NCBI GenBank assembly: GCA_963716135.1
Contig: OY970289.1
Coordinates: 2,852,001 to 2,916,000, forward strand
Reading direction: 5' to 3'
DNA length: 64,000 bases
DNA from: CAVRAW01 sp963716135
GTDB lineage: Bacteria > Planctomycetota > Planctomycetia > Pirellulales > JADZDJ01
Positions 25,506 through 34,050 of this stretch are shown one piece after another. Position numbers and translations under genes: made by a program. Position 1 is the first letter of the stretch. Every line of letters begins with the position of its first letter. The notes under the pieces were generated by a model. The model searched no databases and was not told where the DNA came from. It saw nothing but the letters and a program-made list of their open reading frames with translations.

Positions 25506-26631
25506 AACAATTCCCGCCAAAGCCCGACGCTTCGCTGCCCAATTTGAAGTCGGCAGCAACGGCGACAACGCCAAAACTGCACCCGTCAAATTGGTTGCTC
25601 GTTCAAGCGAGCCAGTAGACGTGCCGTGTTGGGGCCGAGTCGCTCATGACCTGGCCGGTATGTCTCTCGTCAAACCACGAATCCCTTTGGATTATTGCCA
25701 TGATGATTATGCGATTATCGGCTACGCCAACAACTTCGACACTGCTACAGGCGATCTTGTGGCCGGCGGCGCACTTGTACCTTACAGCCAAGACCCAAAC
25801 GACAAGGCCAGTGAGGTCCTGTACAAGTCGCAAAATGGAATCCCTTATGAGGCCAGCATCTTTTTCACTGGCCCACTCGTGATCGAGGAAGTGGACGCCG
25901 GCGCAACGACATTCGTCAACGGCAAGCAGATGGAAGGCCCGCTGACGGTGATCCGCCAATGGACGCTACGCGGAATTGCGATCTGTCCGCACGGCGTCGA
26001 TCCATTCACCGATGCACAAATGAAAACAAAGTTCTCCGACTCAGGAGATATCGAGGCAGTTGTAATTAAAGATGTAATCAAGGAAACGAAAATGAGCGAA
26101 ACCGCAGAGGTCGTGCAAACGACCGTCGAAGCGACTACTACGACTATGGATGCCAGGACAGAATTGGCGACTACGACGGAGGCGCAAGCCGTTGAAGTTG
26201 AACCCGCCAAGACAACGGATGAGGCCACGCCTGTGGCTGTTGACCCGAATGTTGTGATGACCATGTCGCAAACTGCTGAGGGCACGCAGTCCCCTACTGC
26301 TGCGCCCGTCGAAGCGAAAACCGAAGGCCAGAAATTCTTGGCCGCGTTCGGTGATAAGGGTGGCGTATGGTTCGCAGAGGGTAAGACTTTCGAGGCAGCC
26401 CAGGCGCTGTTTATGTCGGAGGTCGTTGCCCAGCGCAATCAACTCGCCAAGGACGTGGAAGATTTGAAGCAGAAGCTTGCCGCGACGCGCGGTGAGAGTT
26501 CGCCGCTGAGTTTTTCCGCCGATCCGAAAGAAGTAGGACCGGGAACCGCTGTCGCGATTGATCCAAAGGTCGCGCAGAACCTTGGTCCAGGGCTCGCCAA
26601 GTTGGCGGCCAACATGAAATTCAAAAACTAG
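25480..26631 (+). CDS. Prohead protease fused to scaffold domain
   Basis: ATG 25480 overlaps the portal gene. Residues ~25-185 form a prohead protease: IPLDYCHDDYAIIGYA with the likely catalytic His, GIPYEASIFF with the likely catalytic Ser, then GPLTVIRQWTLRGIAICPHG. An acidic Thr/Ala-rich linker (~200-290) follows. A helical end resembles scaffolding tails (KFLAAFGDKGGVWFAEGKTFEAAQALFMSEV, QRNQLAKDVEDLKQKL). A single 383-residue protein thus supplies protease and scaffold during capsid assembly, a fusion known in other phages. It is followed by a structured 161-bp leader and the capsid gene. Confidence 0.85.
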   Translation: MPHQQPQLRTIPAKARRFAAQFEVGSNGDNAKTAPVKLVARSSEPVDVPCWGRVAHDLAGMSLVKPRIPLDYCHDDYAIIGYANNFDTATGDLVAGGALVPYSQDPNDKASEVLYKSQNGIPYEASIFFTGPLVIEEVDAGATTFVNGKQMEGPLTVIRQWTLRGIAICPHGVDPFTDAQMKTKFSDSGDIEAVVIKDVIKETKMSETAEVVQTTVEATTTTMDARTELATTTEAQAVEVEPAKTTDEATPVAVDPNVVMTMSQTAEGTQSPTAAPVEAKTEGQKFLAAFGDKGGVWFAEGKTFEAAQALFMSEVVAQRNQLAKDVEDLKQKLAATRGESSPLSFSADPKEVGPGTAVAIDPKVAQNLGPGLAKLAANMKFKN

Positions 26632-26640
26632 ACATCACGG

Positions 26641-26762
26641 GCCGAGCGGTTCATCCGCTCGGCACCATCTGTAGGCGATAGGCGGAAATAAGCTCCCCGC
26701 CAACAAGAGCCTGAACTTTTCGCGTGCCGATCAGGCGGCCGCGCGGATGAAACCGCTCGGCC
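26641..26762 (+). promoter_or_regulatory. Structured leader of the major capsid gene with competing hairpins
   Basis: A perfect 9-bp hairpin (GCCGAGCGG, loop TTCAT) spans 26641-26663. A distal segment, 26743-26762 (GCGGATGAAACCGCTCGGCC), is complementary to the whole first arm and loop, so a long-range stem of about 19 bp competes with the local hairpin. No T-run follows. It may act as attenuator, RNA-processing site or stabiliser for the abundant capsid message. Confidence 0.55.
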
Positions 26763-26792
26763 TGCGCTTGTCGCTGTGAAAAGGAAAAAGAA

Positions 26793-27710
26793 ATGGCGTT
26801 TACTACGCTACTCGACATCGCCAAGGCCAATGGCTCTGACGCTGCCGCAGGTTTGATTGAAGAGGTCGTGAGCTACGCCCCGGAAGTTGCGGTGGGCGCG
26901 GCTCGGACAGTTAAGGGCATGGGCTACAAGACGCTCGTGCGGACGGCGCTTCCGACGGCTGGTTTCCGTAATGCTAATGAAGGCGTTGCGGCTTCCAAGT
27001 CCACGTGGGAAAACCGAACCGTTGAATGTTTCACACTGAACCCGCGCTGGGAGTGTGATAAGGCTGTGGCCGATCGCTATGAAGATGGCGCTGCGGCTTT
27101 CATCAGCCTCGAAGCCAACGGAATTATGAAGGCTGCGATGCTCACGATGGGCTCGCAGTTTTACTACGGCACTGGCACTGGCGGCGACGCTAAGGGCCAT
27201 CCTGGCCTGTTGGCTGCTTACGACTCGAACATGGTTGTTGATGCCGGCGGTACGACCGCCAGCACTGGCTCCAGCGTTTGGGGTGTGAAGTTTGGTCCGC
27301 AGGACGTGACCTGGGTTTACGGTCTGAATGGCCAATTGGCTGTGTCGGACGTGAGCGAACAGCGCGTGTTGGATTCCAACAGCAATCCCTTCACGGCTTA
27401 CGTGCAGGAAATGCTCGCTTACCCCGGCCTGCAAGTCGGAAACAAGAATTGCGTTGGTCGCATCAAGAAATTGACGGCGGACAGCGGCAAGGGTTTGACC
27501 GACGCTTTGCTTTCGCAACTCTTGGCGAAATATCCAGTCGGATCAAAGCCCGATGCGTGGTTCATGTCGCGACGTTCGCAAGCGCAACTCCAAGCGAGCC
27601 GCACTGCGACGACTCCGACTGGTGCGCCGGCTCCGTTCCCGACTGAGGCGTTCGGTATTCCGGTCATCGTGACTGACTCGATTCTCGATACCGAATCACT
27701 CTCTCTGTAA
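26793..27710 (+). CDS. Major capsid protein
   Basis: The 305-residue protein is preceded by AAGGAAAAAGAA. It lies between protease-scaffold and decoration genes, and has the composition of a capsid protein, with GFRNANEGV, AMLTMGSQFYYGTGTGGDAKGHPGLLAAYD, PDAWFMSRRSQAQLQASR and AFGIPVIVTDSIL. The late strand pattern with a target-sequence check (IPVIVTD) is typical of HK97-fold capsids of this type. It forms the icosahedral shell. Strong ribosome site and its own leader suggest high expression. Confidence 0.88.
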   Translation: MAFTTLLDIAKANGSDAAAGLIEEVVSYAPEVAVGAARTVKGMGYKTLVRTALPTAGFRNANEGVAASKSTWENRTVECFTLNPRWECDKAVADRYEDGAAAFISLEANGIMKAAMLTMGSQFYYGTGTGGDAKGHPGLLAAYDSNMVVDAGGTTASTGSSVWGVKFGPQDVTWVYGLNGQLAVSDVSEQRVLDSNSNPFTAYVQEMLAYPGLQVGNKNCVGRIKKLTADSGKGLTDALLSQLLAKYPVGSKPDAWFMSRRSQAQLQASRTATTPTGAPAPFPTEAFGIPVIVTDSILDTESLSL

Positions 27711-27728
27711 ACGAAAGGACAAAAAGAT

Positions 27729-28142
27729 ATGTCTCTATTGCTCAAAGACACCCAACTCAAGGGTACTCGCGCGCTGCCTAGCGCTGCGAGCACCACGGTT
27801 GATGGTGCGACGATCGACACCGGGGCTTCAACCCGCGCCGACTTCGTTGCGCCTTGTGAGTTCCTGTTGACCGTGCCGGCGCTGAACACCACTCAGCTTC
27901 CCGACACCAAGACGGTGACGTACAGCGTTCTCGAATCCGCCAACTCTGATATGTCAAGCCCGACGGTGAAGTACACCGGCGTGTTGACTCAGACTGGTGC
28001 GGGTAGCGCTGGAGCGGCTGGTGCGACGTTCAAGTTTCGCACCGAGGTCAATCCCAGTCGGTACGTCGGCGTTCGCGCCGTCACCGGCTCTGGCACGGGC
28101 GACTGCTCGGCCGCCAGCGCGACGCTGGAAATGTTGATGTAG
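27729..28142 (+). CDS. Capsid-associated (head decoration-like) protein
   Basis: The 137-residue protein has a strong ribosome site (AAAGGACAAAAAG). It opens MSLLLKDTQLKGTRALPSAAS and then consists of short beta-type stretches such as VTYSVLESANSDMSSPTVKYTG and SRYVGVRAVTGSGTGD. Its place immediately after the major capsid gene and its small beta-rich make-up fit a decoration or stabilisation protein. A strong hairpin follows. Confidence 0.65.
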   Translation: MSLLLKDTQLKGTRALPSAASTTVDGATIDTGASTRADFVAPCEFLLTVPALNTTQLPDTKTVTYSVLESANSDMSSPTVKYTGVLTQTGAGSAGAAGATFKFRTEVNPSRYVGVRAVTGSGTGDCSAASATLEMLM

Positions 28143-28167
28143 TTGATTGCTGTAGTTGATTGATTCG

Positions 28168-28206
28168 CCTCTCCGGTGGAGGCGCGAAGTGTTTCCACCG
28201 GAGAGG
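28168..28206 (+). terminator. 13-bp hairpin after the decoration gene (terminator or attenuator)
   Basis: CCTCTCCGGTGGA (28168-28180) pairs perfectly with TCCACCGGAGAGG (28194-28206), followed by the weak T-rich ATTTCTTTTC. A shorter alternative stem, GCCTC/GAGGC (28167-28171 with 28179-28183), uses the same first arm. It could partly end the capsid transcript, lowering expression of the downstream head-tail genes. Confidence 0.65.
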
Positions 28207-28225
28207 ATTTCTTTTCAGGACTTCG

Positions 28226-28579
28226 ATGTCGGCTTTCGATTCCATTTTTGCTTCGCGCACTGCGCCGACTTTGATTGCGATGTTCGCTGATTCGATCGTG
28301 TACGTACCTAAGATCGGCGAACCGCGAACCATTAGCGCACTGATTGATTACATGCCACCTGAAACGATTGGCAACACCGGACATGTTGTTGCCAGGACGT
28401 GGAAGGTCACGGTCATGGACGATCCTGTTACAGGCATTGACAGCACAACGATCAATTTTCGAGACGACAGAATTCAGTTGGAACCTTGGCCTGGAAAAAC
28501 ACCAGTCTCTATCTCGATTCATCAACGTGAGCGACAAGAATCTGGCGGCGGCGGCCTATTGACTCTGGAGTGTGGTTGA
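28226..28579 (+). CDS. Head-tail joining region protein, unknown
   Basis: The chosen start is ATG 28226, which falls after the hairpin; an upstream ATG at 28160 would overlap it. The 117-residue protein contains APTLIAMFADSIVYVPKIGEPRTISALIDYMPPE, similar in layout to small head-tail joining proteins, with ISIHQRERQESGGGG near the end. It overlaps the next gene (TGATG). The assignment rests on position. Confidence 0.55.
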   Translation: MSAFDSIFASRTAPTLIAMFADSIVYVPKIGEPRTISALIDYMPPETIGNTGHVVARTWKVTVMDDPVTGIDSTTINFRDDRIQLEPWPGKTPVSISIHQRERQESGGGGLLTLECG

Positions 28580-29217
28580 TGGCCGACGGGTTTTTAACAG
28601 TCTCCCTGGACCAGAGCAAGCTGGCTGCGCTTCAGCGGAGGCTGCGGGGAATCAAAAACGGCGTAGCGAAAACTTTGGCTGGCGCGGCCAACGACACCGC
28701 CAAGCATACGCGGACCTCGATCAGCCGTTCGATTCGAGATCGCATCAAGATCAAAAAACGCGACATTGACAAACACATCAAAATTCGCACCGCCAACAGC
28801 AATGACACTCGACCAACGGCAACAGTGACCCTGAGCAAGTCGAGGCGAATTGGGTTGCAATACTTTGGCGCGAAGCAGATCGGCACACGAGCGGCATACC
28901 GTCGCGCAAAGAATAGTACCAATGCCAACTTCCTAGGTGGGGGCGGCGTGACCTACAGCATCGGGCGCAAATTCGCACCCGGCGCATTCATGGGGCCAAA
29001 GCCCGGCGTGAAAGCCGATTCGCTGTACGGCGGCGTATTCATTCGAGTTGGAAAAGGCCGATTGCCCATTAAGAAACTCAAAGGACCCTCGCCCTGGGGC
29101 GTGTTCGTAAAAGCCGGATTGAAAACAGAAACGCTGATCGAGGGCAAAGCGGAATTTGATAAGAACATTGAACGTCGCGTGAAGTATCTGCTTTTGAAAT
29201 CCAAAGGGGTGATATGA
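28579..29217 (+). CDS. Minor tail protein, lambda gpZ-like
   Basis: The 212-residue basic protein opens with a helical region (KLAALQRRLRGIKNGVAKTLAGAANDTAKHTRTSISRSI) and has KRRDID-type and FLGGGGVTYSIGR segments. The layout resembles lambda gpZ / minor tail protein Z, which completes the tail before joining the head. It starts within the previous stop and ends with an ATGA overlap, so it is tightly coupled. Confidence 0.7.
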   Translation: MADGFLTVSLDQSKLAALQRRLRGIKNGVAKTLAGAANDTAKHTRTSISRSIRDRIKIKKRDIDKHIKIRTANSNDTRPTATVTLSKSRRIGLQYFGAKQIGTRAAYRRAKNSTNANFLGGGGVTYSIGRKFAPGAFMGPKPGVKADSLYGGVFIRVGKGRLPIKKLKGPSPWGVFVKAGLKTETLIEGKAEFDKNIERRVKYLLLKSKGVI

Positions 29218-29696
29218 AACCAGTTGTTTCTCAAATCACAGACGTGCTGGTGCAGCGATTGCAGACCGTCACGACTGCCAATGGATATAACCAAACGCTG
29301 AATGTCACGCGACTCACTAGTCAGGGACTTGACTCGGTTGAACACGGCAAATGTCTTGTCGCTCAAACCACGAACCTGACTCGCTACGAAGATGTAATCA
29401 CGATGCAGGTGCCTACCCGGACGGGACGTACCGCTGTGTTTGGAATCGTAATTTATCTTCGCACCGACGATAGCGATGCGACTCCGATCGAGGATGTAGC
29501 GAACCTCGCTGCTTTCGACGCCATCGCTGCCGTTTCGACGGCTGACGACTGGTACAAATTCGGAGGATTGGCGTTTTGTGCCAGATGGCTCGACATCGAC
29601 TTCAACGTGGACTCGCACGCGGGGTTTCTGGAAGTAGTCGTCGGCCTGGAAGTTCAATTCATCACACAGGACAAATCGCCGGCAACGGCAGCTTAA
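29214..29696 (+). CDS. Tail terminator/completion-type protein
   Basis: The 160-residue protein opens MKPVVSQITDVLVQRLQTVTTANGY, a typical start of tail-terminator (gpU-like) proteins. A central strand AVFGIVIYLRTDDSDATPIEDVANLAAFDAIAAV and FLEVVVGLEVQF at the end follow. Its position between the gpZ-like gene and tail tube supports the role of capping the tail. It overlaps the preceding gene by four bases. Confidence 0.65.
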   Translation: MKPVVSQITDVLVQRLQTVTTANGYNQTLNVTRLTSQGLDSVEHGKCLVAQTTNLTRYEDVITMQVPTRTGRTAVFGIVIYLRTDDSDATPIEDVANLAAFDAIAAVSTADDWYKFGGLAFCARWLDIDFNVDSHAGFLEVVVGLEVQFITQDKSPATAA

Positions 29697-29701
29697 TAAT
29701 C

Positions 29702-29849
29702 GGCGCACTCTGCGCCACAACATTACCGGGCCATGCCTTCGTGCATGGTCGCTTGAATGGGCCACATCCGGAGTAGCTTCCCGGTGAAGTGTCCCTGAAA
29801 ACGCTGCGGTCCCTTCAGGAGGGCTGTGCTCAACGCATGGCCCTTTTTT
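29702..29849 (+). promoter_or_regulatory. Structured leader of the tail tube gene with competing hairpins and T-run
   Basis: Within 174 non-coding bases are a GGCGCA-CTC-TGCGCC hairpin (29702-29716) and GGGCCATGC (29728-29736), which can pair either with nearby GCATGG (29743-29748) or with distal GCATGGCCC (29835-29843). The distal arm is followed by TTTTTT (29844-29849) and can also form a short stem with AGGGC (29820-29824). This looks like a terminator with an alternative fold, matching the capsid leader in logic. Confidence 0.55.
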
Positions 29850-29870
29850 ATTTCCTGAAAGGAACTGGGC

Positions 29871-30269
29871 ATGAGCAGTACGGCAGTTATTGGTTTTGGG
29901 GCAACGCTGACGATCGGTGCAGCGGTCGGAAATGTGTTGGACATCAAAGGTCCAAGCATCAAGGTGGACAGCCTTGATATCACCAGCAATTCAAGTGAGT
30001 CCGAAGGTTTCAAGGAATTCATGCCGGGCTTAGCCGACGGCGGTGAAATCTCCTTCGACGTGCTGTACGGCAAGACGGCCTACAACACGCTGTTTGGTTA
30101 TCTGCGGACGATGAAAACCGCCTGCACACTGGCTGCTTCGGACGGCGGCACATGGGGCTTTGATTGCTTTATCACCGACCTGGACGCGGACATTCCCGTG
30201 CAGAAGGAAGTTAAAGCATCTCTCAAAGTGAAAATCTCTGGTCCTGTTACTTACAGCGCGGGGTCCTAA
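29871..30269 (+). CDS. Major tail (tube) protein
   Basis: The 132-residue protein has ATLTIGAAVGNVLDIKGPSIKVDSLDITSNSSESEGFKEFMPGLADGGEISFDVLYG, the recognisable tail-tube opening, with the DxTxxxS.gfkef..gl.dgGeisf pattern. It ends VKASLKVKISGPVTYSAG. It polymerises around the tape measure to form the tube of a non-contractile tail. GAAAGGAACTGGG precedes the start. Its stop overlaps the chaperone start (TAATG). Confidence 0.9.
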   Translation: MSSTAVIGFGATLTIGAAVGNVLDIKGPSIKVDSLDITSNSSESEGFKEFMPGLADGGEISFDVLYGKTAYNTLFGYLRTMKTACTLAASDGGTWGFDCFITDLDADIPVQKEVKASLKVKISGPVTYSAGS

Positions 30270-30622
30270 TGACACTAGTTGAAAAACTGAAATCGACATC
30301 GCCGAGAAGTGAGGCTGTGTACGTCCCCGAATGGGAAACCACGGTGTACGTTCGCGCGATGACCTACGGTGAGCGGCAGCAATTCTCTGCTGACACCAAA
30401 AACATGGATGGGAAAGACATCACGTCGGCACTTGCCGTGATTCGCTTTACTCAAGACGAAAACAACAAATCGTTGTTCACGATGGCGGACATGCCGACCG
30501 TCGAGAGTTCTGACCCGAACGTCTTGGACCGGCTGTGCATGAAAGTGTTTGAGTTGACTTCTAAAAAAAACTCACCGTTGACCAACGACGGGAGTGTCGG
30601 CTCGCAAAAAACATCGGCGTAA
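30269..30622 (+). CDS. Tail assembly chaperone (gpG-like)
   Basis: The 117-residue protein opens with a short linker and VYVRAMTYGERQQFSADTKNMDGKD, then FTMADMPTVESSDPNVLDRLCMKVFELT. This is the usual chaperone layout, ending in a helix just before a slippery sequence. It sits between tube and tape-measure genes as in lambda G. An A-AAA-AAC heptamer at 30565-30571 would let a fraction of ribosomes shift to -1 and add a longer C-terminus. It assists tape-measure folding and is not in the virion. Confidence 0.8.
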   Translation: MTLVEKLKSTSPRSEAVYVPEWETTVYVRAMTYGERQQFSADTKNMDGKDITSALAVIRFTQDENNKSLFTMADMPTVESSDPNVLDRLCMKVFELTSKKNSPLTNDGSVGSQKTSA

Positions 30623-30651
30623 GCCTGACAGAACTGCGCAATGCCCGCTGA
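30565..30651 (+). other. Probable -1 programmed frameshift site and extension (gpGT-type)
   Basis: In the frame of the gpG-like gene the codons read AAA AAA AAC, so A-AAA-AAC (30565-30571) is a classic -1 heptamer. The -1 frame then reads LTVDQRRECRLAKNIGVSLTEL and ends at a TGA at 30649-30651. This resembles the segment preceding the EF.eW.AY domain in GT-type proteins. The next gene starts at 30641 inside this extension, so a second frame change (real, or an indel) would be needed for one long GT protein. Confidence 0.65.
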
Positions 30652-30871
30652 TGAAGTGGATCAGTGGGACATTTATTTCGCCTATGAACCACCGACGGAA
30701 GTGCGATTAGACCGCTCTTTCGCGCGTCTGATCTGCGCGGTGTATCAAGCCGCTGGCGCAAAGTGCAAACCGAAAGATTTCACCGTGGACTACGAGTACA
30801 TCCAGCCCTCACCGGATGAGTTGCGACAGAAAATCTCTGGAGTGATGAGCCTCTTCACGAACCATGTCTAA
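30641..30871 (+). CDS. C-terminal part of tail chaperone (gpT-like)
   Basis: The 76-residue frame reads ADEVDQWDIYFAYEPPTEVRLDRSFARLICAVYQAAG, the conserved T domain of tail chaperones, in which an acidic-W-AY helix is followed by EPxxxxRxD. It starts inside the -1 extension of the preceding gene. It may be translated separately by reinitiation or as part of a fusion. Its stop overlaps the tape-measure start by eight bases. Confidence 0.7.
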   Translation: MPADEVDQWDIYFAYEPPTEVRLDRSFARLICAVYQAAGAKCKPKDFTVDYEYIQPSPDELRQKISGVMSLFTNHV

Positions 30872-32786
30872 CTCTGACATCACAGTCAAATTCGGCGCGG
30901 ATATCGCGGACGTGAAGAATAAGCTGGATCAGCTTATTCATCACTCCGAGGAAATGAATGGCCATTTCCGAAAACTTGGCAGCAGTCTGCGCCATGTGTT
31001 TCAAGCGGTAGTAATCTACGAAGCCGCCAAAAAGATGGCTGAGTTTGCGCACTCAAGTCTTTTGGCCGTCGATACGCTGAACAACCTCCATCAGCAAACG
31101 GGGTTGACTGTCGAGACTTTGGACGCGCTGCGTTACCAGTCGAACCGGGTCAATGAGAGTTTTGACGCCGTGCAAACCGGCGTTCAGAAACTTTCCAAGA
31201 TGTTTGGTGAATTGGAACTGGGCAGCGAGGAAGCTCAGCAGAAATTCGCGCTGTTCGGAATTACGGCCAAAGACCTTCAAGGTCTCACGCTCGATCAGAA
31301 ATTCAACCTGTGGGCCAGCAAACTCGGCGGCATGACGACCGAGATGCGCAACGCGGTGGTGAGCGAATCGGGACTGGGCAAAAGTTTCATTCCGCTATCG
31401 CACGTGTTGGCTGAAGGTGCCAAGACTCTCGACGAAGCCCGCGAACATCTGTCAAAGACTGGGCTTGGTATTTCGGCTGAAGATGGCGCGCTGGCGGCGA
31501 AGGCTGCCGAATCGCTGCGCGAAATCTCTGACATCATATCACGAATCGGTGAGAAATTAGCCGTTGAACTGTCACCGTTTATTAAGGCTGGTGCGGATCA
31601 GTTTATCAACTGGACCGAATCAGGCCGGTCGATGGGCGAAGTTGTCACCGACGCCGTGGAAGGAATCACCGAAGCGGTGATTCGCTTGGCGGGCGAACTG
31701 CGGAAGCTCACGCCGGCAAATCTGCTGCATAAAGCGCAGGGCGAATTCTGGCGACCACTTGTGGACGCCAAAGAAGGCGATAAAGGCGCATTCTATAACG
31801 CGCCGTTCAGCAAATGGCAGCGACCAGCAACCGACAAAGAGTGGAAAGGGATGGGCGGGTTCGCCGGCAGCATGTATGCCGAGACGATTGGCAAAACGGT
31901 TACGGATGACGACGTAGAAAAAACGATTGCCAAAATCCGCGAACAGGTCAACGCCATCAAGGACAAAGCCAAGGCCGATGCCGCCGCGACCGTTGCCGCC
32001 GACAAAGCCCGCGAAGCAGAAGCGGCGCAAACTAGCACATTGCAAAAAAGCGGTGATCTCCAAAAAAGGCAAAAAGAATTCAACAAATTCTTCGCCGATC
32101 TTCAGCCAAAATTTACAGACCTCAAACAAGTCTCTGGTGAGGAAGTAGCGAATCACTTGCGGCAAATTATCGGGACAACCGATGTCGGTTGGAAGGCAGA
32201 AGGGTATAAGTCCGCAGAGGAGTACATCGAAGCGTGGAAGCAGTGGATTCAGGATTACAATCTCGCCAACTTCCTGAAAGAGATTCACGAGCGTGAAAAG
32301 ACCGATACGCTCGAAGTCAACCCGGAGGAGTTGGAACTAAAACTCAAACAACTGCACGCCACTGACGAGCAGATCAAGAAGGAAAAAGAACTCGCGCAAG
32401 TTCACAAGGCGCATGTTGATCGCATGAAGGAAGTCGCCGACGCCGCGAAAGCGGCGCACAAGGCGAACCCTGGCGAGGAACTAAAAAAACAACTCGCCGA
32501 TCTCAAAGAGATTTGGAAATCACCAAATCATGGCGGCTTGACGACGGCGGATTTCGCCGCCAGATCAAAGCAGCTTTACAAAGAGGCGCAAAGTCGAGCC
32601 AAGGGCGAGGACCTGGGCGAACATCGCCTGAGTAGCGCCTCTGTCGGCCGCGCGGCAATCGAGCGCGCGAGCATCGAAGCCGGCTCTCAGGACAAAGTCG
32701 TCACTCAGCTTTCAAAAGCGAACGACTGGCTGCAACAAATTTACAACGACGCGATTCGCGGAATCGTGCCACTGGGAATAGGGTAG
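30864..32786 (+). CDS. Tail tape measure protein
   Basis: The 640-residue protein is largely helical. It has heptad-rich ends (KNKLDQLIHHSEEMNGHFRKLGSSL; ELELKLKQLHATDEQIKKEKELA) and a central QQTGLTVETLDALRYQSNRVNESFDAVQTGVQKL block typical of tape measures. A weak hydrophobic stretch surrounds ISRIGEKLAVELSPFIKAG. At about 0.15 nm per residue it predicts a tail near 95 nm. It follows the chaperones as in other siphoviruses. Confidence 0.9.
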   Translation: MSNSDITVKFGADIADVKNKLDQLIHHSEEMNGHFRKLGSSLRHVFQAVVIYEAAKKMAEFAHSSLLAVDTLNNLHQQTGLTVETLDALRYQSNRVNESFDAVQTGVQKLSKMFGELELGSEEAQQKFALFGITAKDLQGLTLDQKFNLWASKLGGMTTEMRNAVVSESGLGKSFIPLSHVLAEGAKTLDEAREHLSKTGLGISAEDGALAAKAAESLREISDIISRIGEKLAVELSPFIKAGADQFINWTESGRSMGEVVTDAVEGITEAVIRLAGELRKLTPANLLHKAQGEFWRPLVDAKEGDKGAFYNAPFSKWQRPATDKEWKGMGGFAGSMYAETIGKTVTDDDVEKTIAKIREQVNAIKDKAKADAAATVAADKAREAEAAQTSTLQKSGDLQKRQKEFNKFFADLQPKFTDLKQVSGEEVANHLRQIIGTTDVGWKAEGYKSAEEYIEAWKQWIQDYNLANFLKEIHEREKTDTLEVNPEELELKLKQLHATDEQIKKEKELAQVHKAHVDRMKEVADAAKAAHKANPGEELKKQLADLKEIWKSPNHGGLTTADFAARSKQLYKEAQSRAKGEDLGEHRLSSASVGRAAIERASIEAGSQDKVVTQLSKANDWLQQIYNDAIRGIVPLGIG

Positions 32787-32790
32787 GCGT

Positions 32791-33672
32791 GTGTCAGTAA
32801 CTAGCGTCATCAAGCGGTTTCAAGAGTCGGAATTCTCCGAGCGCGCCGGCGAGAGCATCGGTGTCGAGCGGTATATCGTATTTTGTGATTCGCCGTCGGA
32901 TGGGCCGAACGTGGCAATCGCGGCGCTGCCGGTGACGTGGGGTAGCACATTCCCCAATACCAGCAATTGCTATTTTGAGCAGGCTCGCGGGGTCAGTTTT
33001 GAAAAACAAGACACGGCCTGGGCAATCGAAGTCCGATATAGCACACTCGCTCCGCCAACCAACGGCTCGGTCGTCAGCATTGCGGACAAGTATTCTTGGA
33101 GCGGCAGCGGCGAGGACGAGAACGTCAACTATGACTTGAGCGGCACGAAGATCGTCAACACGAACGGCCAGCCCTTCGATCAGCCGCTGACGCGACCTAA
33201 ACCGCATCGTATCTGCACGGTCAATCGGGTGCTCCCGTCGAGTGCGAATATCGGTTTGGTCCTGCAATATATGTGCAGCACGAACAGCGGTTACGTGATG
33301 CTGGACGGGCTGTTATTTCCGGCCGGCAAATGTTTCATGGCTGATATCAATATCGGCCCGCGTAAAACCACCGGCGGCCTGCAAACGCGCGATTGCACCT
33401 TTACTGTTGAGTGCCGGCACCCAAACGAATTGGGATTTGGCGGCACGCCGTTCAAATACAACGAGACACAAGTCGGCTGTTTTGGTTTGGAAAGCTTGGA
33501 CGGACCGGCTAGCGCGTTAGTCCCCATCACGACGCCTGCCGGGTTGACAGTTTCTAAAGGCTGGCCGCTCGACGATGCGGGCAAGAAAAAAACAAATTCA
33601 ACGGATGACCCTTACGTGAAAAAGTTCGCCTTGATTCAGGCGTATGACTGGTCGCCGTTGAACTTTCACTAA
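32791..33672 (+). CDS. Tail-tip region protein, unknown
   Basis: The 293-residue protein starts at GTG 32791, four bases after the tape-measure stop. It is rich in beta-type segments and has scattered Cys (YMCSTNSGYVMLDGLLFPAGKCFMADINIGPRKTTGG). The ordered position just after tape measure suggests a distal-tail or tip protein. No family is recognised. Confidence 0.6.
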   Translation: MSVTSVIKRFQESEFSERAGESIGVERYIVFCDSPSDGPNVAIAALPVTWGSTFPNTSNCYFEQARGVSFEKQDTAWAIEVRYSTLAPPTNGSVVSIADKYSWSGSGEDENVNYDLSGTKIVNTNGQPFDQPLTRPKPHRICTVNRVLPSSANIGLVLQYMCSTNSGYVMLDGLLFPAGKCFMADINIGPRKTTGGLQTRDCTFTVECRHPNELGFGGTPFKYNETQVGCFGLESLDGPASALVPITTPAGLTVSKGWPLDDAGKKKTNSTDDPYVKKFALIQAYDWSPLNFH

Positions 33673-33681
33673 GAGGAAAAG

Positions 33682-34047
33682 ATGTCACAGGAAATTCAGG
33701 CCACACTCAACGCGACGATCACGAACGGCGGCTACGGCCGCACGCTATCGCAGACTGCGGTGATTGACCAGGCCGTGCAAAAGGTAGACGAATCCATCGT
33801 CAGTTTGTCCACGTCGGAAGCCGACCTGTCGGAAGCCGATATAGCGACCAACGGAATGATGTATCTGAAAAATCTCGACGCCGCAATCACGATTCACTAC
33901 GGTCCAAAATCAGGCGGCGTCATGATTAACTTCGCAAGTTTGAAGGCCGGCGAATTCGCTTGGTTCCGTCTGCGTTCCGGCGTCACTGTGAGAGCGGTCG
34001 CTGCCAGCGGCACGCCGAAGCTGCACTACATCATCTACAACGACTAA
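33682..34047 (+). CDS. Small tail-region protein, unknown
   Basis: The 121-residue protein follows AAGAGGAAAAG. It contains TITNGGYGRTLSQTAVIDQAVQKVDESIVSLSTSEADL and ends AASGTPKLHYIIYND. It is probably all-beta at the C-terminus, ending in a FRLRSGVTVRAVAASG strand often seen in small capsid- or tail-surface proteins. It lies in the tail-tip operon and has no recognised family. Confidence 0.6.
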   Translation: MSQEIQATLNATITNGGYGRTLSQTAVIDQAVQKVDESIVSLSTSEADLSEADIATNGMMYLKNLDAAITIHYGPKSGGVMINFASLKAGEFAWFRLRSGVTVRAVAASGTPKLHYIIYND

Positions 34048-34050
34048 ACA

